DNA of 64,000 bases, from positions 124,001 through 188,000 of the forward strand of contig NZ_JAPFGA010000004.1 of the NCBI RefSeq assembly GCF_026241135.1, read 5' to 3'. The notes beneath the pieces were generated by a model. That model was not told where the DNA came from. It did no database searches and saw only the letters and a list, made by a program, of their open reading frames with translations. Origin of the DNA: Galbibacter kalidii (GTDB lineage Bacteria > Bacteroidota > Bacteroidia > Flavobacteriales > Flavobacteriaceae). The translations under genes were made by a program, and so were the position numbers. Positions within the stretch are counted from its first letter, which is position 1; each line of letters begins with the position of its first letter. Positions 1 to 7,730 of the stretch are shown in pieces.

Positions 1-639
1 GTACAGCCGTTTACCAAAATTTTGGTAAACGAGGGTATATCAATGGTAATTAAACAAGGGGAAACTTATAAAGTAGAAGTGGAATCCGGTAAGAACCTGT
101 TGAACGATATTACAGCAGAGGTTATTGACGGTCAACTGATCTTGACAAATGAGAATGTTTGCAATTATGTGCGCGATTATGAACTCACGACTTTTTATGT
201 AACAGCACCGGAAATTGAAGAGATTCGAAGTGCAACACAAAGGGAAATCCGTTCGGATGGGGTGTTGAATCTTGAAAGTCTTATGGTTTATTCCGAAAAT
301 TGGAGTGAAAATGAATATTTAACCAGCGGGGATTTGTATTTAAATCTGAATGTAAATTCGTTCCGAATGGTTTTTAACGGACTCTCCAACATTCATCTTA
401 CAGGAAGTGCAAGCTCTCTTAACATTAACATGGCTTCCGGAAACGGACGCTTTGAAGGGGAAAATTTTATGGTTGAAAATGCTCAGGTGTACCACAGGGG
501 ATCCAACGATTTGATACTGAATGTGCAGAATTCTTTAAAAGGGAATATCTACAGCACGGGTGATATTGTTTTGGTGAGCAGGCCTGAAACCGTTGAGGTG
601 GAAGAACATTATCAAGGACGACTTGTTTACAGGGATTAA
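1..639 (+). CDS. DUF2807 (GIN-type) envelope protein, 5' end cut by window edge
   Basis: The reading frame is open from the first base, so the true start and any signal peptide lie outside the window. The visible part has the repetitive beta-strand pattern of the DUF2807 putative auto-transporter adhesin head (GIN) domain, including an early segment reading VIKQGETYKVEVE and later strands rich in N, S and G (around NGLSNIHLTGSAS and NMASGNGRFEG). Such proteins are predicted to be exported beta-helix-like envelope proteins, and their substrates are unknown. The stop overlaps the end of convergent gldA by four bases. The family call is fairly firm. No function is claimed. Confidence 0.75.
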   Translation, partial: VQPFTKILVNEGISMVIKQGETYKVEVESGKNLLNDITAEVIDGQLILTNENVCNYVRDYELTTFYVTAPEIEEIRSATQREIRSDGVLNLESLMVYSENWSENEYLTSGDLYLNLNVNSFRMVFNGLSNIHLTGSASSLNINMASGNGRFEGENFMVENAQVYHRGSNDLILNVQNSLKGNIYSTGDIVLVSRPETVEVEEHYQGRLVYRD

Positions 640-1532
640 GGAGAGGTAAGTTCGATAAACAAATGCTCCAACCCTTTATTTTTTTGATTTAGTTGAAGTG
701 TTTTGAGTCCGTTGTCATGCGCAAAATCAAACACGGTTGATCGCATGTCTTTTTCTGTCTCAAAAGTAATTTCATAAACAAACCCAATAATGTTTTTTAC
801 CTTTTTCACCTTCGGTAATTGCTGAAGGAGGACTTCTTCAACCCGATAATCAAATTCAACGGCTATTATTTGTTCCTGTGTTTTTCTGAGATCGCTTAAC
901 TTTTTGTCAGCTACGATTTCTCCTTTATTGATGATAATCACACGGTCGCATACAGCTTCTACCTCCTGCATGATATGCGTAGAAAGTAAAATGGTCTTTT
1001 CTTTACCGATATTTACGATAAGTTTCCGGATCTCTATCAACTGATTAGGATCTAACCCAGTGGTGGGTTCGTCCAGAATCAAAACATCCGGGTCGGAGAT
1101 TAAAGCGGCAGCCAGCCCCACACGCTGACGGTATCCTTTGGAAAGTGCTCCTATCTTTTTATTCGCTTCAGGTGAAAGTCCACATTGGGAAATAACAGTT
1201 TCAATCCGTGTTTTGGGAGCCTTGTAGAGGGAAGCCGTGTATGCCAAGTATTCCCGCACATACATATCCATATGTAGCGGATTGTGTTCAGGGAGGTACC
1301 CTACGCTTTTTTGTACGTCGTTCTTTTGGGTGTCAATATCAAAATCGTTGACTTTGGCATGTCCTTCGGTGGGTTGGAGGTAGGTCGTCAAGATTTTCAT
1401 CATTGTTGATTTTCCGGCACCATTAGGCCCTAAAAAACCAACAATTTCCCCTTTGTTGATGGAAAAAGACACCTTGTTGAGCGCGGTTTGCGCTCCGTAG
1501 GTTTTAGTAATATTGGAAACAGCTATAGACAT
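636..1532 (-). CDS. gldA: Gliding motility ABC transporter ATP-binding protein GldA
   Basis: This is a 298-residue ABC ATPase. The Walker A loop GPNGAGKS is at residues 35-42, the signature LSKGYRQ at 130-136, Walker B with DEP at 150-156, and the switch histidine is H186. The Q-loop reads YLPEHNP, which is usual for GldA-type proteins. In Flavobacterium, GldA works with the membrane proteins GldF and GldG in gliding motility; neither is in this window. A nodulation-type ATPase of another exporter is the main alternative. The -7 element TATATTTG lies only four bases before the ATG on the minus strand, so the message may be leaderless. Confidence 0.85.
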   Translation of the reverse strand: MSIAVSNITKTYGAQTALNKVSFSINKGEIVGFLGPNGAGKSTMMKILTTYLQPTEGHAKVNDFDIDTQKNDVQKSVGYLPEHNPLHMDMYVREYLAYTASLYKAPKTRIETVISQCGLSPEANKKIGALSKGYRQRVGLAAALISDPDVLILDEPTTGLDPNQLIEIRKLIVNIGKEKTILLSTHIMQEVEAVCDRVIIINKGEIVADKKLSDLRKTQEQIIAVEFDYRVEEVLLQQLPKVKKVKNIIGFVYEITFETEKDMRSTVFDFAHDNGLKTLQLNQKNKGLEHLFIELTSP

Positions 1533-1536
1533 ATTT

Positions 1537-1544
1537 CAAATATA
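1537..1544 (-). promoter_or_regulatory. TAnnTTTG -7 element of gldA
   Basis: On the minus strand the sequence reads TATATTTG followed by aaat and then the gldA ATG. This matches the Bacteroidota -7 consensus exactly. At the usual spacing, transcription would begin at or next to the start codon. No clear TTTG -33 box was found. Confidence 0.6.
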
Positions 1545-1743
1545 GGTGTAAAGTTGAAAGTTTGAAAGACGTGGGGATTTAAAACCGTTAAAATGGTTAG
1601 TTTATTGCTGTCTTTACTCTGCTAGCGCGAAAATGTTCCTTAAATCCGCGTTATCATATTAGTTGTCAAAATTTGGTGCTCATGTCAAACACGATAGTGT
1701 GGAAATGTTTTCCGTGCAATGCATTATCCACGCACGGTAGTAC

Positions 1744-2904
1744 TTAATACTTTGTACTAACTACTTTAATACTTTTCTTCACTTCTTCGGCAGTACTTCT
1801 GGCGGTGTTTATATCTTCGTGGACAATGGTTACATGGCCCATTTTCCGAAACGGACGGGTTTCGCGTTTTCCATAGATATGAGGGGTAACGCCTTCCATG
1901 TCCATGATTTTTTCAATGTTTTTATAAACTACAGGTCCGTTATGTCCTTCTTCGCCGACAAGGTTCACCATGATTCCGGTCACTTTGCTATCGGTTTTTC
2001 CTAATGGAAGTCCGAGAATGGCTCTTAGGTGTTGTTCAAACTGATTGGTATAGCTGGCTTCGATGCTGTAATGTCCGCTATTATGAGGTCTGGGGGCTAC
2101 TTCGTTGATCAGGATTTCGTCATCTTGGGTCTGGAACATTTCCACAGCCAAAAGTCCTACGTGTTGGTAGGCCTGGGAAACCTTGAGGGCGACGAGTTGT
2201 GCTTTTTTAGCTACTTGATCATCGATGCGAGCCGGACAGATCACATATTCTACTTGATTGGCTTCGGGGTGGAATTCCATCTCTACCACCGGATAGGTTT
2301 TTACATTTCCTTTGGTATCCCGGGAAACAACAACTGCCAATTCATTTTTAAAAGGGATCATTTTTTCAGCAATACATTCCCCTTCCGGCAGGGTATCGAG
2401 ATCAGAATAGGTTCTGATGACCTTCACCCCTTGTCCGTCATACCCAAAGCGGGCACTTTTCCACACAAACGGGAACGATAAGGATTCGTTTTTAATGGCA
2501 GTCAGCATTTCATCCGGATAGGCAAAACGGGAAAAATCGGCCGTTGGGATGTTGTGATCCACATAAAAAAGCTTTTGTTTGGCCTTATTTTGAATGATTT
2601 TCAGTGTTTTTGATGATGGATACACGGTTTTTCCGTCTTTTTCAAGTTGTTCCAGTGCATCTACATTTACATTTTCAATCTCAATGGTAATGACATCTGC
2701 TTTTTTTCCGAATTTATAAACGGTATCAAAATCCATCAAATCTCCTTTGAAGAATTCGTTACAAGCGATTCTGGAAGGCGCTTCATCGCTAGGGTCCAGT
2801 ACGAGAGTATAGATATCGAATTTCCGGGTTTCATTAAGCAACATTTTTCCCAGTTGTCCGCCTCCCAGAATTCCCAATTTAAAGTCAGATGAAAAATAAT
2901 TCAT
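1744..2904 (-). CDS. purK: 5-(carboxyamino)imidazole ribonucleotide synthase PurK
   Basis: This 386-residue ATP-grasp enzyme makes N5-CAIR from AIR, ATP and bicarbonate in purine biosynthesis. The N-terminal dinucleotide-type loop LGILGGGQLGKML lies at residues 10-22. The ATP-grasp domain follows, with the PurK motif EVAPRPHNSGHYS near residue 270. The length is normal for the family. It is transcribed away from hpt, another purine gene, and a -7 element (TATTTTTG) lies about 60 bases before the start. PurE is not in the window. The call is firm. Confidence 0.95.
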   Translation of the reverse strand: MNYFSSDFKLGILGGGQLGKMLLNETRKFDIYTLVLDPSDEAPSRIACNEFFKGDLMDFDTVYKFGKKADVITIEIENVNVDALEQLEKDGKTVYPSSKTLKIIQNKAKQKLFYVDHNIPTADFSRFAYPDEMLTAIKNESLSFPFVWKSARFGYDGQGVKVIRTYSDLDTLPEGECIAEKMIPFKNELAVVVSRDTKGNVKTYPVVEMEFHPEANQVEYVICPARIDDQVAKKAQLVALKVSQAYQHVGLLAVEMFQTQDDEILINEVAPRPHNSGHYSIEASYTNQFEQHLRAILGLPLGKTDSKVTGIMVNLVGEEGHNGPVVYKNIEKIMDMEGVTPHIYGKRETRPFRKMGHVTIVHEDINTARSTAEEVKKSIKVVSTKY

Positions 2905-2961
2905 TATAATTGAAGCTTTATAAAATTTAAATGTTTATACTGTTTTTTGAAAAATATGTCG

Positions 2962-2969
2962 CAAAAATA
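2962..2969 (-). promoter_or_regulatory. TAnnTTTG -7 element of purK
   Basis: On the minus strand the sequence reads TATTTTTG, 57 bases upstream of the purK ATG. It is an exact consensus match in the divergent purK/hpt spacer. The -33 side is not obvious. Confidence 0.5.
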
Positions 2970-3033
2970 CGGTTAATTGTGAAATACTGGATGAAATCGA
3001 TTAATTTTAAAGGGAAAACAAAATTCTATATAT

Positions 3034-3041
3034 TATCTTTG
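3034..3041 (+). promoter_or_regulatory. TAnnTTTG -7 element of hpt-adk-obgE
   Basis: TATCTTTG lies 22 bases before the TTG start of hpt. It is an exact match to the -7 consensus and leaves a short leader. It supports the downstream TTG as the hpt start because no ATG is available in the leader. Confidence 0.65.
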
Positions 3042-3063
3042 CAACTTTATAATTTTAAGAAAC

Positions 3064-3597
3064 TTGATAAAGCTTCACGATAAATACTTTGAGCCTTTTA
3101 TTTCGGCTGATGAGATAGACGCTGCCATCAAAAAGATGGCTAAAGCGGTAAAAGCCGACTTTAAAAATGAAACACCCATCTTTGTATGTGTGTTAAACGG
3201 GGCTTTTATGTTCGCTTCTGATTTCATCAAACATTATGATCAGCCTTGCGAAGTGAGTTTTGTAAAACTGAGTTCCTATCACGGAATCTCTTCCACTGGG
3301 ATTGTGAAAACACTATTGGACGTGTCTGAAGATATAGAAGGGAGAAGTGTGGTGATTTTGGAAGACGTGATCGACACCGGAAGTACGGTAAAGGAATTGG
3401 TGTCTATGTTTTCAAATATCAATGTAAAACGGTTTAAGATAGCCTCTATGTTTTACAAGCCGGAAGTGTATTCGGGAGAATACAACATCGATTATGTGGG
3501 AATAGAAATTCCGGACAGGTTTATTGTGGGCTACGGACTCGATTACAACGAATTGGGAAGAAATCTACCTGAAGTATATCAAATAAAAGAAGAATAA
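3064..3597 (+). CDS. hpt: Hypoxanthine phosphoribosyltransferase
   Basis: This 177-residue cytoplasmic enzyme salvages hypoxanthine (and often guanine) with PRPP. The PRPP-binding loop EDVIDTGST lies at residues 100-108, and D104 is the expected catalytic acid. The start is a TTG. It is chosen because the protein then begins MIKLHDKYFEPFIS, as expected for the family, and sits just behind a consensus promoter. The gene is followed after two bases by adk and then obgE, an arrangement common in flavobacteria, so the three are probably one operon. Confidence 0.93.
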   Translation: MIKLHDKYFEPFISADEIDAAIKKMAKAVKADFKNETPIFVCVLNGAFMFASDFIKHYDQPCEVSFVKLSSYHGISSTGIVKTLLDVSEDIEGRSVVILEDVIDTGSTVKELVSMFSNINVKRFKIASMFYKPEVYSGEYNIDYVGIEIPDRFIVGYGLDYNELGRNLPEVYQIKEE

Positions 3598-3599
3598 AT

Positions 3600-4175
3600 A
3601 TGATCAATTTAGTACTGTTCGGCAAGCCCGGAGCAGGGAAAGGAACTCAAGCCAATTTTTTAAAAGAAAAATATGATTTAAAACACATTTCCACTGGTGA
3701 TGTTTTTCGATTTAATATAAAAAACGGTACCGAATTGGGTACACTTGCAAAATCATTCATTGACAAGGGTGAATTGGTTCCGGATCAAGTGACTATTGAT
3801 ATGCTAAATGCAGAGGTTGAAAAGAATCCCGAAGCAAAAGGTTTTATTTTTGACGGTTTTCCACGAACCAATGCACAGGCCGAAGCCCTTGATTGTTTGA
3901 TGGAAGGAAAGAACATGATGATTCACGCGACCATAGCGCTCGAAGCTAACGACGAAATACTTATAGAACGTTTGTTGGAACGCGGGAAGATAAGTGGAAG
4001 AAGCGATGATCAGGATGAAAGTAAGATCAGGAACCGCTTTGAGGAATACAATGAAAAAACAGCGCCCTTAATCGAATTTTACAAAAGCCAAGGGAAATTC
4101 CACAGTGTGGACGGCATTGGTTCTATCGAAGAGATTACTGGTCGCTTGAGCAAAGTGATCGAAGCTTTGCAATAA
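3600..4175 (+). CDS. adk: Adenylate kinase
   Basis: This 191-residue enzyme interconverts ATP plus AMP with two ADP. The P-loop GKPGAGKGT is at residues 8-16 and the AMP-site motif DGFPRT at 85-90. The LID region, near GKISGRSDD, is short and has no zinc-binding cysteines, so this is the short-LID form. It starts two bases after hpt. In many bacteria adk lies between secY and infA. Here that position is empty, so this copy is the relocated one. Confidence 0.96.
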   Translation: MINLVLFGKPGAGKGTQANFLKEKYDLKHISTGDVFRFNIKNGTELGTLAKSFIDKGELVPDQVTIDMLNAEVEKNPEAKGFIFDGFPRTNAQAEALDCLMEGKNMMIHATIALEANDEILIERLLERGKISGRSDDQDESKIRNRFEEYNEKTAPLIEFYKSQGKFHSVDGIGSIEEITGRLSKVIEALQ

Positions 4176-4232
4176 TATCAGCTTAACCAGCCGGAACTCC
4201 AAACCCAACACCAAAAACGAAGAAGATTTAAG

Positions 4233-5243
4233 ATGACAGAAGGGAATTTTACAGATTATGTAAAAATAAAGGTAGCATCCGGAAAAGGCGGACAGGGTTC
4301 CAGCCATTTACGCAGGGAAAAATATGTGGCCAAAGGAGGCCCCGACGGTGGTGATGGTGGCCGAGGAGGCCATATTATCATTAAGGGGAACGAAAATCTT
4401 TGGACCTTATTCCATTACAAATTCAAAAAACACTTTCAAGCCGGACACGGAGAACACGGAGGGAAACAAACCAGTACGGGTGCCGACGGACAAGATGTGT
4501 ATGTTGAAGTGCCTTTGGGGACTTTGGTGAAAAATCCTGAAACGGGAGAAACCTTGTTTGAGATCACCAAAGACGGTGAAGAAAAAATAGTGGTCAAAGG
4601 AGGTAAAGGTGGACTCGGGAACTGGCATTTTAAGTCATCGACCAATCAAACACCGCGATATGCACAACCGGGATTGCCGGGAGAAGAAGCTGAGCTGCTG
4701 CTGGAATTAAAATTATTGGCCGATGTAGGCCTAGTTGGGTTTCCAAATGCAGGGAAGTCAACCTTACTTTCTGTGATTACTTCGGCTAAGCCCAAAATAG
4801 CTGATTATGAATTTACAACCTTAAAACCGAATCTCGGGATCGTTAAGTATCGGGATTATCGCACTTTTGTGATGGCCGATATTCCGGGTATCATTGAAGG
4901 CGCTTCCGAAGGAAAAGGACTCGGACATTATTTTCTTCGTCATATTGAACGTAACTCTACGCTGTTGTTCCTTATTCCGACAGACAGTAAAGATATCTAT
5001 AAAGAATACGAGATTTTACTAAACGAACTTAAAAAATACAATCCGGAATTGCTGGATAAAGAGCGTTTGGTAGCTGTATCAAAGTCTGATATGCTGGACG
5101 ATGAATTAAAGGCGGAGATGAAGCAAGAACTCGACGCTTCTTTTAAAAATATAAATTACCTTTTTATTTCATCGGTGGCACAACAAGGTATCCAGCAGCT
5201 TAAAGACAAACTTTGGGAGATGCTGAATGCGGAAGAAGAGTAG
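4233..5243 (+). CDS. obgE: GTPase ObgE (CgtA), ribosome assembly
   Basis: This 336-residue protein has the glycine-rich Obg fold at about residues 1-160 and then a GTPase domain. The GTPase motifs are G1 GFPNAGKST at 169-177, the switch TT at 195-196, G3 DIPG at 216-219, a variant G4 SKSD at 283-286, and G5 SSVA at 313-316. It ends right after the GTPase domain, so the optional C-terminal OCT domain is absent. Obg proteins act in 50S assembly and the stringent response. It is the third gene of the hpt-adk-obgE group, 57 bases after adk. Confidence 0.96.
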   Translation: MTEGNFTDYVKIKVASGKGGQGSSHLRREKYVAKGGPDGGDGGRGGHIIIKGNENLWTLFHYKFKKHFQAGHGEHGGKQTSTGADGQDVYVEVPLGTLVKNPETGETLFEITKDGEEKIVVKGGKGGLGNWHFKSSTNQTPRYAQPGLPGEEAELLLELKLLADVGLVGFPNAGKSTLLSVITSAKPKIADYEFTTLKPNLGIVKYRDYRTFVMADIPGIIEGASEGKGLGHYFLRHIERNSTLLFLIPTDSKDIYKEYEILLNELKKYNPELLDKERLVAVSKSDMLDDELKAEMKQELDASFKNINYLFISSVAQQGIQQLKDKLWEMLNAEEE

Positions 5244-5307
5244 GATCTGGTAATGTTAACAGACCCTGTAATTCGTTTTTTTGTTTATCTTAGTCAAAAG
5301 TTAAGCC

Positions 5308-5832
5308 ATGAAAAAAAATATTTTCTCGCTACTACTATGCATAATGATGGTTTCTTGTGGTTCCGTAATGGTGAACTATGACTATGACAAAGCGAGGAAT
5401 TTCTCCAAATATACCTCATACAGTTTTTATCCCGATATGGAATCGGGACTAAGCGATCTTGATACAAGACGTATTACACATCAAATAGATAGTTTGTTGC
5501 AGTCCCGGGGATTTGAAACTTCTTCTTCCCCCAATATTTATGTCAACATCAAGAGTTCTGTACGTCCAAAACCAAGAAATAGCTCTGTCGGAATCGGAAT
5601 TGGCGGAACCGGACGAAATGTGGGTGGAGGTGTTTCCGTTGGATTGCCTGTGGGGCAAAGAGAGCTTTATCGTGAGATTGTTATTGATATTGTTGATGCT
5701 GTTGATGACGAATTGGTATGGCAGGCCGTGAGTGAGGGCACCATTACAGAAAATATGAAACCGGCCATGCGCGAAGCCAAGTTAAAGGAAGTAGTGGAGA
5801 AAGTGTTTTCCAAATATCCGCCAAAGCAATAA
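5308..5832 (+). CDS. DUF4136 lipoprotein
   Basis: This 174-residue protein has a lipoprotein signal peptide ending MVSC, with C17 as the lipidation site. A DUF4136-like body follows (opening YDYDKARNFSKYTSYSFYP). The middle is glycine-rich (around SVGIGIGGTGRNVGGG). The family is common in Bacteroidota envelopes and its function is unknown. A near-consensus -7 box (TATCTTAG) lies about 14 bases before the start. The family call rests on sequence pattern. Confidence 0.8.
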   Translation: MKKNIFSLLLCIMMVSCGSVMVNYDYDKARNFSKYTSYSFYPDMESGLSDLDTRRITHQIDSLLQSRGFETSSSPNIYVNIKSSVRPKPRNSSVGIGIGGTGRNVGGGVSVGLPVGQRELYREIVIDIVDAVDDELVWQAVSEGTITENMKPAMREAKLKEVVEKVFSKYPPKQ

Positions 5833-5923
5833 GGGTATTTACAAGCAATTCCGAAGGACAAAACAAAACTTTTCTTATGTGGAAAGAAAGCCTTTTTGCA
5901 TAAGGGAATTACTGACTATTTTT

Positions 5924-5931
5924 TATCTTTG
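5924..5931 (+). promoter_or_regulatory. TAnnTTTG -7 element of mpl
   Basis: TATCTTTG lies 21 bases before a TTG codon that begins the conserved Mpl N-terminus (KIHFIAIGG). It falls inside the longer open frame that begins at 5896, so it argues for the downstream start. Confidence 0.6.
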
Positions 5932-5952
5932 ACCGGAATAAAAACACGTATT

Positions 5953-7308
5953 TTGAAGATTCATTTTATAGCCATTGGCGGCAGTGCGATGCACAATCTT
6001 GCATTAGCATTACATCAAAAAGGATATACAATTACAGGAAGCGATGACATTATTTACGAACCTTCCAAATCCCGTTTAGAGGCAAAAGGTCTTTGTCCGT
6101 TTACTTTTGGTTGGTTTCCTGAAAAAATTACCCTTGATCTGGATGCTGTAATTCTCGGAATGCACGCCAAACCCGATAATCCTGAATTGGCAAAAGCACA
6201 GGAATTGGGCGTGAAAATCTATTCGTATCCGGAATTTATTTTTGAGCAGAGCAAATACAAAACCCGTGTTGTTATCGGTGGAAGTCACGGAAAAACAACC
6301 ATCACTTCGATGATCCTTCACGTGTTACACTATCACGATAGAGAGGTGGATTATATGGTGGGTGCACAGTTGGATGGTTTTGATACCATGGTGAAACTTA
6401 CTGAAGAAAACGACTTTATCGTTTTGGAAGGAGATGAATATTTGTCGTCTCCCATAGACAGAAGACCCAAATTCCATTTATACCAACCCAATATTGCTTT
6501 GTTGAGTGGAATTGCCTGGGATCACATCAATGTATTTCCGACCTACGACAATTATGTAGAGCAATTTGATATTTTTGTGGATTCGATCGTAGAAGGGGGG
6601 AGCATTACCTATAATAAAGAAGATGAAGAGGTAGTAAAAGTGGTCACAAGATCAGAAAATCAAATTCGGAAAATACCATATATCACACCGGAATACACAG
6701 TTGAAGACGGAATTACCTATTTGGAAACCCCGGAAGGCGCCATGCCTATCGAAGTTTTCGGGAAGCACAACCTTAACAACTTAGCCGGAGCCAAATGGAT
6801 TTGTCAGCATATGGGAATTGATGAAGTCGATTTCTACGAAGCCATAGCGAGCTTTCAAGGGGCTTCAAAACGTTTGGACAAACTAGCTGAAAAAGGGAAT
6901 AGCGTTGTTTATAAAGATTTTGCACATGCACCTAGTAAGGTGAAAGCAACTTTGGAAGCGGTAAGAGAACAATTTCCGCAGCGACAGGTGGTGGCTTGTT
7001 TGGAATTGCACACCTATAGCAGCTTGAATGCCGACTTCCTGAAAGAATACCAAAATACATTGGATCCTGCTGATACTGCTGTTGTTTTTTATTCCCCTGA
7101 AGCTGTCAAAATAAAAAAACTCGATGAAGTGACCCCCGAGCAAATAGAAGAAGCCTTTGGACGTGAAAATCTTATAGTTTATACCAATCCACAAGATTTT
7201 AAAGAATATCTATTCAAATTGAAACTCGACAACACTGCTTTGCTTTTGATGAGTAGTGGGAATTACGGCGGACTCGATTTTGATGAGGTAAAAGGTTTGG
7301 TGGGTTGA
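5953..7308 (+). CDS. mpl: UDP-N-acetylmuramate:tripeptide ligase Mpl (murein recycling)
   Basis: Mpl joins UDP-MurNAc to the L-Ala-D-Glu-meso-diaminopimelate tripeptide recovered from old peptidoglycan. The Mur-ligase fold begins with KIHFIAIGGSAMHN at residues 2-15, and the ATP loop GSHGKTT lies at 110-116. A 451-residue protein results from the TTG start chosen here. The frame is open back to a TTG at 5896, but those 19 extra residues precede the family's usual N-terminus and span a consensus promoter. Other Mur ligases (MurC) are the alternative, but the N-terminal sequence favours Mpl. Confidence 0.88.
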   Translation: MKIHFIAIGGSAMHNLALALHQKGYTITGSDDIIYEPSKSRLEAKGLCPFTFGWFPEKITLDLDAVILGMHAKPDNPELAKAQELGVKIYSYPEFIFEQSKYKTRVVIGGSHGKTTITSMILHVLHYHDREVDYMVGAQLDGFDTMVKLTEENDFIVLEGDEYLSSPIDRRPKFHLYQPNIALLSGIAWDHINVFPTYDNYVEQFDIFVDSIVEGGSITYNKEDEEVVKVVTRSENQIRKIPYITPEYTVEDGITYLETPEGAMPIEVFGKHNLNNLAGAKWICQHMGIDEVDFYEAIASFQGASKRLDKLAEKGNSVVYKDFAHAPSKVKATLEAVREQFPQRQVVACLELHTYSSLNADFLKEYQNTLDPADTAVVFYSPEAVKIKKLDEVTPEQIEEAFGRENLIVYTNPQDFKEYLFKLKLDNTALLLMSSGNYGGLDFDEVKGLVG

Positions 7309-7318
7309 TGTTATAATA

Positions 7319-7489
7319 GCAGGGTGTCTAAAAAGAAAAAGACTGTTTTATACAAATTGTCAGTCTGAACTTGTCGAAGACGATTTGATTTTCATTGCAT
7401 TACACTTCGACTGTGCTTCGACATGCTCAGCATGAACATTGGTCAGTGTGACAAAAGTTTTCAAGTCTTTTTCTTTTTAGACACCCTCT
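7319..7489. repeat. Palindromic intergenic element with GTCTAAAAAG ends
   Basis: The element opens with GGGTGTCTAAAAAGAAAAAG and closes with the inverted copy CTTTTTCTTTTTAGACACCC, giving stems of about 20 bases. The interior carries further CTTCGAC/GTCGAAG inverted repeats. Related ends occur at about 12507-12656 and 61655-61689. It could be a non-autonomous mobile element and may also stop transcription after mpl. The remaining 7490-7730 is AT-rich leader for susC, with no gene and no exact TAnnTTTG box seen. Confidence 0.7.
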
Positions 7490-7730
7490 TCTTTTAGCAT
7501 CGAAATTTTATAACGAAATTTCCTAGAGAAAGATCCAACTAAACAAACATCTTCATTGTCATTTTATCAAAAAAACCACAAACTAAGTATTTAAAACACA
7601 CTTTAAGATTATTTTTTTTGGAATAATAAAAGTAAAATGTACTTTCACTAAAATAAGTGAGTATTTTAAGGTGGTTTTCCACGTTTTTATGGAAGTCATT
7701 TTAATTGAATTAAACTAATTAAACAAAAAA

